Positions 6,895-12,619 are shown, numbered from the stretch's first letter. The stretch: 12,619 nt of DNA from JAJRXR01 sp044439985 (GCA_044439985.1 JBITAG010000008.1:1-12619), one strand, 5' to 3'. A program made the numbers and translations. Notes: a model not told the origin generated them from the letters alone.

Positions 6895-7012
6895 CGCCGC
6901 ATGCTACAGACGCCCACGCCCCCGCACCGAAACCCACGATTCGAACCGCTCGCGTGCAATGCCCGCCGGGCCGACGCGTTGAACCTGCGGCGGCGCGATC
7001 GGGCGTCCGCCC

Positions 7013-7020
7013 AGAGGAGG
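7013..7020 (+). promoter_or_regulatory. Ribosome binding site of the EF-hand gene
   Basis: AGAGGAGG ends 6 bases before the ATG at 7027. It selects this start over the longer in-frame opening that reaches back into the pfk gene. Confidence 0.85.
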
Positions 7021-7026
7021 TCCCCA

Positions 7027-7773
7027 ATGTTCACCAAGATCTCAGCCATCACCATCGCCCTGGCCAGCGCCTGCCTCGCCCAGCCCCAGGCGGGCGGCAT
7101 CGACGCCGAGCGGGGCGATCGCGCCCAGCACCGACAGGAACGCCGCGAGGCCATCCGCGAGCGCATCCACACCCGCTTCGACGCCGACAAGGACGGCGAA
7201 CTCTCCGAGTCCGAGCGCGCCGCCGCCCGCGCGGCCCTCCGAGAGCGACGGGCCCAGCACCGCGAGCGGGTGCTCGACCGACTCCAGAGCCGCCCGCTGA
7301 CCGCTCTCCCCGAGCCGCTCGCGCAGGCCCTTGCACCCTTCGACCTCGACGACTCGATGACCATCGACGACGAGGAGCGCGTCCTCCTTGAGATCGAGAT
7401 CGACGCCCGCATCAAGGCGAAGAAGAGCGAGGCCCACGCCAAGTTCGACGCCGACAAGGACGGCCAGCTCAGCCGGGAAGAACGCCAGGCCGCCCACGAG
7501 GCCCGGCGCGCCGCCCGCGAGCAGAAGAAGGCCGAGATCCTCGGCGCCTTCGACGCCAACGCCGACGGCAGGCTCGACAAGAGCGAGCGCCAGGCCGCTC
7601 GCGCCGCCATGGACGCGGGCGACCGCGACCCGCTCCTCCGCCTCTTCAGCCCCCGGCGTGGGCACGACAAGATGCGTGGCGGGGACATGCGCCGGGGCGA
7701 GATGCGCCGCGGCGATCGCCAACCCCCGCGTGAGGGCCAGCCGCGCCGGCGTGGATTCCAGCAGGACATCTAG
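7027..7773 (+). CDS. Secreted EF-hand protein with basic C-terminal tail
   Basis: A 248-residue protein with a signal peptide (1-18, likely cut CLA|Q). A Cys at 16 lies near the cut, but the lipobox is poor, so a lipoprotein is unlikely. Four 12-residue EF-hand loops are visible. Loop 1 is 52-63 (DADKDGELSESE). Loop 2 is 106-117 (DLDDSMTIDDEE), degenerate with Met where Gly is expected. Loop 3 is 141-152 (DADKDGQLSREE) and loop 4 is 176-187 (DANADGRLDKSE). Three keep the acidic 1-3-5 residues, Gly6 and Glu12 and should bind calcium. The linkers are Ala/Arg/Glu-rich helices. Residues 209-248 form a strongly basic tail with repeated MRRGE/MRRGD-like units. The protein probably acts outside the cytoplasm; its partner is unknown. 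It stands alone on the plus strand and is closed by a strong terminator. Confidence 0.88.
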   Translation: MFTKISAITIALASACLAQPQAGGIDAERGDRAQHRQERREAIRERIHTRFDADKDGELSESERAAARAALRERRAQHRERVLDRLQSRPLTALPEPLAQALAPFDLDDSMTIDDEERVLLEIEIDARIKAKKSEAHAKFDADKDGQLSREERQAAHEARRAAREQKKAEILGAFDANADGRLDKSERQAARAAMDAGDRDPLLRLFSPRRGHDKMRGGDMRRGEMRRGDRQPPREGQPRRRGFQQDI

Positions 7774-7803
7774 TCCGTCCGCAACGATCACCACCAGCGG
7801 ATG

Positions 7804-7846
7804 GGGCGGGACGCTCGCGATCGCGGGTCCCGCCCTGTCTTTTTTT
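7804..7846 (+). terminator. Intrinsic terminator of the EF-hand gene
   Basis: GGGCGGGAC (7804-7812) pairs perfectly with GTCCCGCCC (7827-7835). Four bases later a run of seven T (7840-7846) follows. It begins 30 bases after the EF-hand stop. Confidence 0.92.
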
Positions 7847-7855
7847 GATATCGGA

Positions 7856-7877
7856 CGGGCGCCCGTGAGAGCGCCCG
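7856..7877 (-). terminator. GC hairpin after the dockerin/PEP-CTERM-like operon
   Basis: CGGGCGC and GCGCCCG form a perfect 7-bp stem with an 8-base loop. The first arm also belongs to a 12-base perfect palindrome at 7855-7866. It lies 44 bases after the stop of the minus-strand gene at 7921. There is no T-tract on the minus strand, so termination here would need another factor. Confidence 0.35.
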
Positions 7878-7920
7878 CCCGTTTCGGCCCGTCTCCTCCG
7901 TCGAGCCGAGAACTCCCCGC

Positions 7921-8619
7921 TCACGCTCTGCGCCGGCGGGTCGCGAACGCCCCACCCAGTCCGAGCAGCGCCAGGCCGCTCGGCGCGGGCAGGTTCTTCT
8001 CCACCCACTCGATCGCCTCGTCGTGGATCGAGTCGTCCACGTCGTAGTTGAAGACCACGTACAGGCTCCCCGTCGTGTCCAGCGGCTCGCCCGTCGGGGC
8101 GGTGGCGCTGAACTGGATCTCCCAGAGGTAGATCCCCGCGGCGGGGTTCACCAGGCTGTAGTCCGGGTGCTCATCGAAGTCGCCACCCCCGTAGGTGAAG
8201 TCGAACCCGGGGGTGAGGGCGTCGGCCATGGGCGTGAGGATCGTGTTCCCGCCGTAGTCCTGGGCGAGCTGCGACGTCGCCACCTGCGAGAAGTCCGACC
8301 CGTTCCACACGCGCAGGGCGCTGAGCGTGTCGTACGAGAGCACCGTCCCCGCGTCGAACGCGCCGATGGTGTTGGTCGGCCCGTCGGTGGTGAAGAACCC
8401 CGGCCCGTCGCTCCCGACAAAGCCACCCCCCAGGTCCTCCAGCTCCGCCGCGAAGACGAACTCGCCGATCTCGGTGAACGCGCCCGACTCATCGTCCGCG
8501 ACCGCGGTGATGATGTTGAACCCGTCCCACAGCAGGCCGATGTCGCCCTCGCCGTGACCCTGAGCCGCGCCCGCGAGCGCCGCCACGCCGATCAATCCAA
8601 TCCATGTCTTCTGACTCAT
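7921..8619 (-). CDS. Secreted protein with PEP-CTERM-like tail
   Basis: A 232-residue exported protein. Residues 1-21 form a signal peptide (core WIGLIGVAALAGAA). The C-terminal 23 residues (210-232) read LPAPSGLALLGLGGAFATRRRRA: a short motif, a hydrophobic helix and a basic end. This is the PEP-CTERM sorting-signal layout, with PAPS in place of PEPS. Such tails are recognised by an exosortase, which is not in this window. The body (22-209) is homologous to the preceding gene product: both share HG near the mature N-terminus, a WNG..F block (105-107 here) and a closing AIEWVEKNL. GAGGAG at 8628-8633 is 8 bases before the ATG at 8619, so I prefer it to the in-frame GTG at 8625. The gene lies 51 bp after its paralogue and probably shares its transcript. 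Confidence 0.82.
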   Translation of the reverse strand: MSQKTWIGLIGVAALAGAAQGHGEGDIGLLWDGFNIITAVADDESGAFTEIGEFVFAAELEDLGGGFVGSDGPGFFTTDGPTNTIGAFDAGTVLSYDTLSALRVWNGSDFSQVATSQLAQDYGGNTILTPMADALTPGFDFTYGGGDFDEHPDYSLVNPAAGIYLWEIQFSATAPTGEPLDTTGSLYVVFNYDVDDSIHDEAIEWVEKNLPAPSGLALLGLGGAFATRRRRA

Positions 8620-8627
8620 CTTCACTA

Positions 8628-8633
8628 CTCCTC
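8628..8633 (-). promoter_or_regulatory. Ribosome binding site of the PEP-CTERM-like gene
   Basis: GAGGAG on the minus strand is spaced 8 bases from the ATG at 8619 and only 2 from the GTG at 8625. It decides the start in favour of the ATG. Confidence 0.8.
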
Positions 8634-8670
8634 AAGCATTCAAAAGAAACCTACGAACAACAAATCCCCT

Positions 8671-9477
8671 CTAGGGACAACCAGCGCCGAACGCGCTGAG
8701 AAAGGCAAGAACATCCGCAAAGTCGAACACGCCCTCTGGCGACGCCAGGTCCGCCGCGGGCTCCCCCGCGCCGAACGCGCTGAGGAAGGCAAGAACATCC
8801 GCGAAATCGAGCACGCCCTCCGGCGCCGCCAGGTCCGCGGCGTTGCAGGGACCACCGATCAGATTCGCCTCGACCCACGCGATCGCGTCGCCCTGCTCGG
8901 GCACGCCCGCGCCCTGCGCGAACACGATGTAGTTCGTGTCGGATCGCTCGATGGAGGCTGACGTGCTCCAGAGCTGGAGCTGGAGCAGCCAGACGCCGTC
9001 CGCGCCGGCGGGGCCGGAGTCCTGGTTGAGCAGGAACTGCACGTGGTGATGGAAGATCCCGTCGCTGTCACCAGCGCCGAAAACGATGCCCGGGACGACC
9101 GTGTCGGTCGGGGGCGCGACGAAGTTCTGGAGGAACTTGCGCACCGTGATCGTGTCGTCGGAGATGGTGTCGAAGTCGAACCCGTTCCACTCACGGACCG
9201 CCGCGACGATGTCGAAGCCGATCTCCGTGCCCGCGGGAACGCCCCCGAGCTGCGAGTTCCATCCCGGGTCCGCGGTGAAGTCGGCGATCCCCCCGTCGCC
9301 GAACTCCGCGCTCTTGACAAGGAACGGGAACTGAACGCTGTCCGGTCCTGTCACGACGCCGATATCGATCCGGTTCTGGTCGATGCGGATCGCGAAGTCC
9401 ACGCCGTGCAGGTCCTGCGCAATCGACGCGCTCACCGCGCCCGCGAGACACACCGACGCCCAAACTGCTCTGTGCAT
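8671..9477 (-). CDS. Secreted protein with tandem GC-type dockerin
   Basis: A 268-residue exported protein. Residues 1-20 form a signal peptide (MHRAVWASVCLAG..., likely cut SIA|Q). The body, residues 21-206, is homologous to the product of the next gene, with REWNGFDF at 95-102 and AIAWVEANL at 198-206. The end (211-268) is a GC-type dockerin: Cys211, then two 28-residue copies of AADLA-PEGV-DFADVLAFLSAFGAG, and a final GCP with Cys267. The two Cys could close the module by a disulphide. This module is common at the ends of secreted Phycisphaerae proteins. The ATG at 9477 is chosen because AGGAG (9485-9489) lies 7 bases upstream. Two earlier in-frame ATGs (9495 and 9501) exist, and the one at 9501 overlaps the previous stop as TGATG. 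The ligand or partner is unknown. Confidence 0.85.
   Translation of the reverse strand: MHRAVWASVCLAGAVSASIAQDLHGVDFAIRIDQNRIDIGVVTGPDSVQFPFLVKSAEFGDGGIADFTADPGWNSQLGGVPAGTEIGFDIVAAVREWNGFDFDTISDDTITVRKFLQNFVAPPTDTVVPGIVFGAGDSDGIFHHHVQFLLNQDSGPAGADGVWLLQLQLWSTSASIERSDTNYIVFAQGAGVPEQGDAIAWVEANLIGGPCNAADLAAPEGVLDFADVLAFLSAFGAGEPAADLASPEGVFDFADVLAFLSAFGAGCP
8674..8841 (-). repeat. Two 84-bp tandem units encoding the dockerin repeats
   Basis: Two adjacent 84-bp units encode residues 213-240 and 241-268. They are nearly identical in protein: A/S, L/F and E/C differences at three sites. They also remain close in DNA, for example GCGCCGAACGCGCTGAG at 8684 and 8768. The low divergence suggests recent duplication or ongoing gene conversion. 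Confidence 0.85.
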
Positions 9478-9498
9478 GTCGATTCTCCTGTGCATGTC
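9470..9498 (-). repeat. 11-bp direct repeat around the dockerin gene start
   Basis: GACATGCACAG occurs twice on the minus strand (9498-9488 and 9480-9470), 18 bases apart. It duplicates an ATG-His-Arg start context on both sides of the ribosome binding site at 9485-9489. Confidence 0.75.
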
Positions 9499-9500
9499 CA

Positions 9501-10391
9501 TCACCCCGGCGGGTTGGCCTCGGGGTGGAAGCGGTTGGTCTCGAAGTCCTCGTACACCTCGCCGAAGCGAAGCGTCCGGGCGCTCCCGTCCAGGAAGCCG
9601 TACGTGGAACGCCCGTCGGGCCCCACCGACCCCCCGTGCGCGTTGAGATTCATCTGCGACCGCACGAAGGCGCCCAGGCGGTCCGTGAACGGGAACTCCT
9701 GCCACTCCTCGACGTGGACGTGGTCCGCCTTGGCGAACCCCGGGTCTCCCGAGTCGTTCACCGGCCCCTCGTCGGTCATCATCAGGAAGTGGACCGTGTC
9801 CGACGGACGCGGGATCTCCTTCATCTCGTTGTACGAGTCGAACGTCGTCCGGCGCCCGCTCACCGGGTCGTTCGGCCAGTACACCCCCGGGACCGCCGTC
9901 GTGTAGTCGTTGAGCCCGTAGCTCGTCGCCCGCGAGTACGCCGGGATCTCCGGGTCGTTGGACGGATCGTCGTCCGTGAAGAGCCGCTCGTTCTCCCGCA
10001 TGAACGAGATCAGTTCCTGCGGGCGCAGCCCCTCGTCCTGCCCCCCTTCCTCCACGTTCCACCAGATGGAGCGGTCCACCGGGGACCGGGTGATCAGCTC
10101 GCTCCCGTAGTACTCGCGCAGCGTCACCAGCCAGCTCTTGTGGATCCGAACGGGCGGCTGCCCGTGGGGCATCGCGGCGTCAATGAACCGCTCCCCCGAA
10201 TCATTCAGATACATCGCGTGGGCCAGCTCCAGCTGGCGCACGTTGGACAGGCACACGGCCGCCTGGGCGGTTTTCCGCGCCGAACTCAGGGCCGGCAGCA
10301 GAATCCCGATCAGCAGCGCGATGATCGCGATGACCACGAGAAGCTCGATGAGCGTGAACGCGGTCGCCGCACGCGCACGTCTCTGGCGCAT
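9501..10391 (-). CDS. Pseudopilin-like protein with prepilin N-terminal domain
   Basis: A 296-residue protein beginning with a basic leader (MRQRRARAATA) and then FTLIELLVVIAIIALLIGILLPAL (12-35), the classic type IV prepilin/pseudopilin cleavage and methylation region with Glu at mature position 5 (Glu16). The residue before the cut is Ala rather than the usual Gly. The rest is soluble and matches the large planctomycete family of prepilin-type proteins, with a C-terminal HGGSVGPDG...GFLDGSA block (H followed by DG). These proteins are abundant in Planctomycetes and probably anchor in the inner membrane or periplasm; their roles are mostly unknown. The ATG at 10391 has GGAG 6 bases upstream. 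The stop overlaps an in-frame ATG of the next gene (TGATG at 9503-9499), which points to cotranscription. The gene follows the small His/Cys protein by 70 bp. Confidence 0.87.
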   Translation of the reverse strand: MRQRRARAATAFTLIELLVVIAIIALLIGILLPALSSARKTAQAAVCLSNVRQLELAHAMYLNDSGERFIDAAMPHGQPPVRIHKSWLVTLREYYGSELITRSPVDRSIWWNVEEGGQDEGLRPQELISFMRENERLFTDDDPSNDPEIPAYSRATSYGLNDYTTAVPGVYWPNDPVSGRRTTFDSYNEMKEIPRPSDTVHFLMMTDEGPVNDSGDPGFAKADHVHVEEWQEFPFTDRLGAFVRSQMNLNAHGGSVGPDGRSTYGFLDGSARTLRFGEVYEDFETNRFHPEANPPG

Positions 10392-10406
10392 GGGACGCTC
10401 CCAATC

Positions 10407-10420
10407 GCTGCAAATGCAGC
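10407..10420 (-). promoter_or_regulatory. Dyad upstream of the pseudopilin gene
   Basis: GCTGCA and TGCAGC flank two bases (AA), 15-29 bases before the pseudopilin start and next to its ribosome binding site. It could be an operator or a small translation-control hairpin. Confidence 0.25.
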
Positions 10421-10461
10421 ACAATCAGATGTCGGAAAGTGGATTCAGAACGGTGACGGGA

Positions 10462-10812
10462 TCAGCCCAGAACGGGCGGACCGCGCGCCGTCGCGACGAC
10501 CTCGTCGCGCGAGACCAGGCTCCTCGCCCGATCCGCGATGACCTCCACCCGCTCGGGCGCCTCGACCAGCGCGGGCTCGTCAAACGTCGCCTGCCCCATC
10601 AGGTTGATGGCCAGGCAGACCGCGCAGTCCTCGTCCGGAGACGACGGCGCCTGATCCTCCCGCCCATCGTCCTGACGGTCCTGATGGTGGCATTGCTCGT
10701 GTCCGCCCGCCGAATCGTGGTGGTGCCACGACGACGCCCCGCTCAGCAGCAACTGCAGAGCGATCAGAACGACCCCGACCAGGGTCATGCCTTGTCGCGG
10801 ATGACGGGTCAT
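10462..10812 (-). CDS. Small secreted His/Cys-rich protein, DUF2946-like
   Basis: A predicted 116-residue protein. After a short basic start, residues 9-28 form a hydrophobic signal or anchor segment (MTLVGVVLIALQLLLSGASS). The next 40 residues hold His30-32, His38, Cys41-His42-His43, many Asp/Glu and then DCAVC (Cys63, Cys66). A hydrophobic N-terminus, His clusters and a CxxC recall DUF2946-type small periplasmic proteins and suggest metal binding. That function is inferred from residues only. The ATG at 10812 is chosen because TATAAA lies 7 bases upstream, which would make the transcript leaderless. The ATG at 10788 is an alternative that still keeps the signal segment. There is no ribosome binding site at 10812. 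The frame opens further upstream to 11010, but that part overlaps the divergent DUF58 gene and is rejected. Confidence 0.65.
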   Translation of the reverse strand: MTRHPRQGMTLVGVVLIALQLLLSGASSWHHHDSAGGHEQCHHQDRQDDGREDQAPSSPDEDCAVCLAINLMGQATFDEPALVEAPERVEVIADRARSLVSRDEVVATARGPPVLG

Positions 10813-10819
10813 CAGACCA

Positions 10820-10825
10820 TTTATA
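10820..10825 (-). promoter_or_regulatory. Candidate -10 element of the His/Cys-rich gene
   Basis: TATAAA on the minus strand, five of six to the consensus, sits 7 bases before the ATG at 10812 in an otherwise GC-rich gap. No good -35 is seen 16-18 bases further up. If real, transcription would begin at or next to the start codon. Confidence 0.35.
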
Positions 10826-10854
10826 CGCGGCCCGCCCTGATTTGGTGCACGGTT

Positions 10855-10864
10855 TCTTCGAAGA
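10855..10864. promoter_or_regulatory. Perfect 10-bp palindrome in the divergent region
   Basis: TCTTCGAAGA lies in the 127-bp gap between the minus-strand His/Cys gene and the plus-strand DUF58 gene, about 30 bases upstream of the candidate -10 and 75 bases before the DUF58 start. It could be a shared operator or chance. Confidence 0.25.
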
Positions 10865-10939
10865 TCCCCGCCTCGAACGCCGGAATTGGCGTGAATATGG
10901 GGAAACGCGGGCGGGGGTCGCCCGGTAGGATCCCCCCGG

Positions 10940-11962
10940 ATGTCCACGGAAGGCACCAACCCTCCCCCCCCGCGCTCTGGCGACGCCCCCACGGGCGCCG
11001 TCGACGCCACCCTTTACCTCCACCCCCAGACCCTCGCCCGCCTCGGCTCCTTCGAACTCCGGGCCAAGATGATCATCGAGGGCGTGATGAGCGGCATGCA
11101 CCGCTCCCCCTACCAGGGCGTCTCCGTCGAGTTCGCCCAGCACCGCCAGTACGCCCCGGGCGACGACCTGCGCCACCTCGACTGGAAGGTCTACGCCCGC
11201 ACCGACCGCCTCCAGGTCAAGCAGTACCAGCAGGAGACCAACCTCGACCTCGTCGTCTTGGTCGATTCGTCGGGCTCGATGAACTACGGCTCGCGCTCCT
11301 TCGCCGAGGCCTCCGGCGCCGGACGCAAGACCTCCCTCGACGGGCGATCCAACTGGACCAAGTTCGACCACGCCACCGCCATGGCCGCCGCCCTCGCCTA
11401 CATCACCCTCCACCAGGGTGACCGCGCCGGCCTCGTCGTCTTCGCCAACGAGATCCGCGACATGGTCGCCCGCTCCGGGCAGCGCTCCAACTGGCGCAAG
11501 ATCGTCGAGTCCCTCTCCACCCAGCCCGTCGACGCCCCCACCGACTTCGGGCGCGTCATCGACCAGACACTCGCCAAGGTCACCAACCGCTGCCTCTTCG
11601 CGATCATCTCCGACTGCTTCGAGGACACCGAAACCATCAAGGCCGCCCTCGCCCGACTCAAGCACCGCGGGCACGACGCGATCGTCTTCCAGACGCTCGA
11701 CCGCGCCGAGACGAGCTTCGACTTCGCCGACTCGGCGCCCTTCGAGGGCCTCGAGGGCGAGGGGCGCCTCCGCCTCGACCCACGCTCCATCCGCAAGGCG
11801 TACCTCGAAACCTTCAACGCCCACCTCGAATCCATCGAGAAGACCTGCCGCGGCTTCGGCTTCGACTACCAGCGCGTCAGCACGCACGACTGGCTCGGCC
11901 CGCCGCTCGCCTCGTTCGTGGCGCGCCGCAACGCGATGATCAAGCGGAGTAAATCGGGGTGA
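10940..11962 (+). CDS. DUF58 / VWA domain protein
   Basis: A 340-residue soluble protein. The DUF58 signature is at 56-99: SPYQGVSVEFAQHRQY, then APGDDLRHLDWKVYARTDRL and VKQYQQE. It leads into a von Willebrand A-like domain with a complete MIDAS motif DSSGSM (Asp109, Ser111, Ser113), a later Thr in DAPTDFG, and the Asp strand AIISDCFED. DUF58 proteins are usually encoded with a MoxR AAA+ ATPase and BatA/BatB-like membrane proteins, and are thought to act in envelope or metalloprotein maturation. Here the next gene is BatA-like, but no MoxR gene stands directly upstream, since the neighbour is divergent. The start at 10940 has AGGA (10927-10930) 9 bases before it. The first 22 residues are Pro/Gly-rich and disordered. 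Confidence 0.92.
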   Translation: MSTEGTNPPPPRSGDAPTGAVDATLYLHPQTLARLGSFELRAKMIIEGVMSGMHRSPYQGVSVEFAQHRQYAPGDDLRHLDWKVYARTDRLQVKQYQQETNLDLVVLVDSSGSMNYGSRSFAEASGAGRKTSLDGRSNWTKFDHATAMAAALAYITLHQGDRAGLVVFANEIRDMVARSGQRSNWRKIVESLSTQPVDAPTDFGRVIDQTLAKVTNRCLFAIISDCFEDTETIKAALARLKHRGHDAIVFQTLDRAETSFDFADSAPFEGLEGEGRLRLDPRSIRKAYLETFNAHLESIEKTCRGFGFDYQRVSTHDWLGPPLASFVARRNAMIKRSKSG

Positions 11963-11964
11963 GT

Positions 11965-12112
11965 GGGCGATGGGCAACAGGCAATAGACAACGGGACGAA
12001 GGCGCACGCCTCGCGCCGCCCTTGTCGGCGAGGCCCACCCCAGCTGCATACCACACCGGCGCCATCCGCGGCTCCAACCCACGGCCCATTGCCTGTTGCC
12101 TCTTGCCCGCCG
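11965..12112. repeat. Inverted heptanucleotide-repeat element
   Basis: Plus-strand heptamers GGGCGAT, GGGCAAC, AGGCAAT and AGACAAC (11965-11992) begin two bases after the DUF58 stop. Heptamers CCCATTG, CCTGTTG, CCTCTTG and CCCGCCG (12085-12112) mirror them. GGCAACAGGCAAT (11973-11985) is repeated exactly and inverted at 12088-12100. The 102 bases between contain a GCCTCGC/GCGAGGC stem (start about 12008). This looks like a short interspersed repeat of the heptamer (STRR-like) kind rather than coding sequence. No transposase or target duplication is seen. Confidence 0.75.
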
Positions 12113-12131
12113 CCGCATTGCCCCCCGCCCC

Positions 12132-12619
12132 ATGACCGTCCTCCACCCCATCCTGCTCGCCACCGGTCTCGGGCTCGTCGCCGTCCCGATCCTGATCCAC
12201 ATCCTCATGCGCCGTAAGCGCAAGCCCGTGCCGTGGGGCGCGATGCGGTTCCTGCTCGAGGCCTACAAGACCCAGCGCCGGCGCATGACCCTCGAGCAGA
12301 TGCTCCTGCTCGCGGCCAGGTGCCTGCTCGTCGCCCTCATCGCCCTCGCCGTCGCCCGCCCCATGCTCGGGGGCTCCGGCGCGCTGGGCACGAGCGCGCG
12401 CACCCTCGCGGTCCTCCTCGACAACTCCATCACCAGCGACCTGCGCGAGGGCGACCGCTCCGCCCTCGAACGCCACAAGGCGATCGCCGCCGCCTCCCTC
12501 GACCGCCTCGACCCGGCGCGCGGCGACGTCGCCGCCCTCATCTGCCTGGTTGCGCCCGCCCGCGCCCTCGCCCTCCCCCCCACCGCCGACATCGCCGGCG
12601 TCATGCGCGCCATCGAGGC
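12132..12619 (+). CDS. BatA-like membrane protein, cut off by right window edge
   Basis: From the ATG at 12132 the frame stays open to the edge (162 codons). The start MTVLHPILLATGLGLVAVPI is a membrane helix (about 5-26), followed by LIHILMRRKRKPVPWGAMRFL (21-41), a basic cytoplasmic stretch, and a second helix near 57-76 ending in AVARPML. This double-helix arrangement with IHxLxRRR...W.AMRFL and ...ARP is the BatA N-terminal region. A VWA-like start follows: TLAVLLDNSIT (91-101) with a modified MIDAS (Asp97, Ser99, Thr101). The protein probably works with the DUF58 product in the inner membrane. Odd points are the lack of any ribosome binding site (the 20 bases upstream are nearly all C and G pyrimidine-rich) and the repeat element filling the gap before it. 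Confidence 0.85.
   Translation, partial: MTVLHPILLATGLGLVAVPILIHILMRRKRKPVPWGAMRFLLEAYKTQRRRMTLEQMLLLAARCLLVALIALAVARPMLGGSGALGTSARTLAVLLDNSITSDLREGDRSALERHKAIAAASLDRLDPARGDVAALICLVAPARALALPPTADIAGVMRAIE

Noticed and set aside
8684..8841. A CRISPR-like repeat pair
   Set aside because: There are only two units, both in frame inside a coding gene and encoding dockerin repeats; there are no spacers.
9478..10062. An N-terminal extension of the dockerin protein to 463 residues
   Set aside because: It would run through the pseudopilin gene in another frame. The signal peptide and ribosome binding site fix the start at 9477.
10580..12223. A long minus-strand frame antisense to the DUF58 gene
   Set aside because: Shadow of codon bias. 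The DUF58 and VWA motifs are clear on the plus strand.
11940..12476. A minus-strand frame across the heptamer element and the BatA-like gene
   Set aside because: It reads through the repeat arrays and the antisense of a clear BatA N-terminus, with no own signals.

Overview
The window is high-GC DNA that most resembles a planctomycete of the class Phycisphaerae. This rests on a C-terminal GC-type dockerin module, a PEP-CTERM-like tail with the variant PAPS core, a planctomycete-style pseudopilin with an FTLIE cleavage region, and several secreted proteins with EF-hand or dockerin calcium loops. The taxonomic call is inference from protein style, not a database result.

Layout from left to right. 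Positions 1-1042 (minus) hold the N-terminal part of an HDOD signalling protein that runs off the left edge. It is followed (1190-1888, minus) by pdxH, and then divergently (1988-3712, plus) by the replicative helicase gene dnaB. dnaB converges with one base of spacing on a 71-residue TM2 membrane protein (3714-3929, minus). A strong UUCG-loop terminator at 4004-4036 separates that gene from a secreted 511-residue Gly-Gly-X protein with a C-terminal dockerin (4066-5601, minus). Upstream of that lies a 6-phosphofructokinase (5770-6894, minus), divergent from a secreted four-EF-hand protein (7027-7773, plus) with its own terminator at 7804-7846.

Positions 7921-10812 (minus) form a probable operon. 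In transcription order it holds a small His/Cys-rich secreted protein, a pseudopilin-like protein, a secreted protein ending in a tandem GC-type dockerin, and a paralogue of that protein ending in a PEP-CTERM-like tail. Divergent from it, a DUF58/VWA protein (10940-11962, plus) is followed by a BatA-like membrane protein that is cut by the right edge (12132 onward). The gap between these two is filled by an unusual pair of inverted heptanucleotide-repeat arrays.

The genes fall into housekeeping functions (pdxH, dnaB, pfk) and surface or envelope functions. I find no phage, transposase, CRISPR, tRNA or rRNA. No gap between genes exceeds about 170 bp. The observations most worth checking are the SSB-like acidic tip on DnaB, the paralogue pair with exchanged C-terminal sorting modules, the GGX-repeat protein and the inverted heptamer element. 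I do not see a clearly new multi-gene system.
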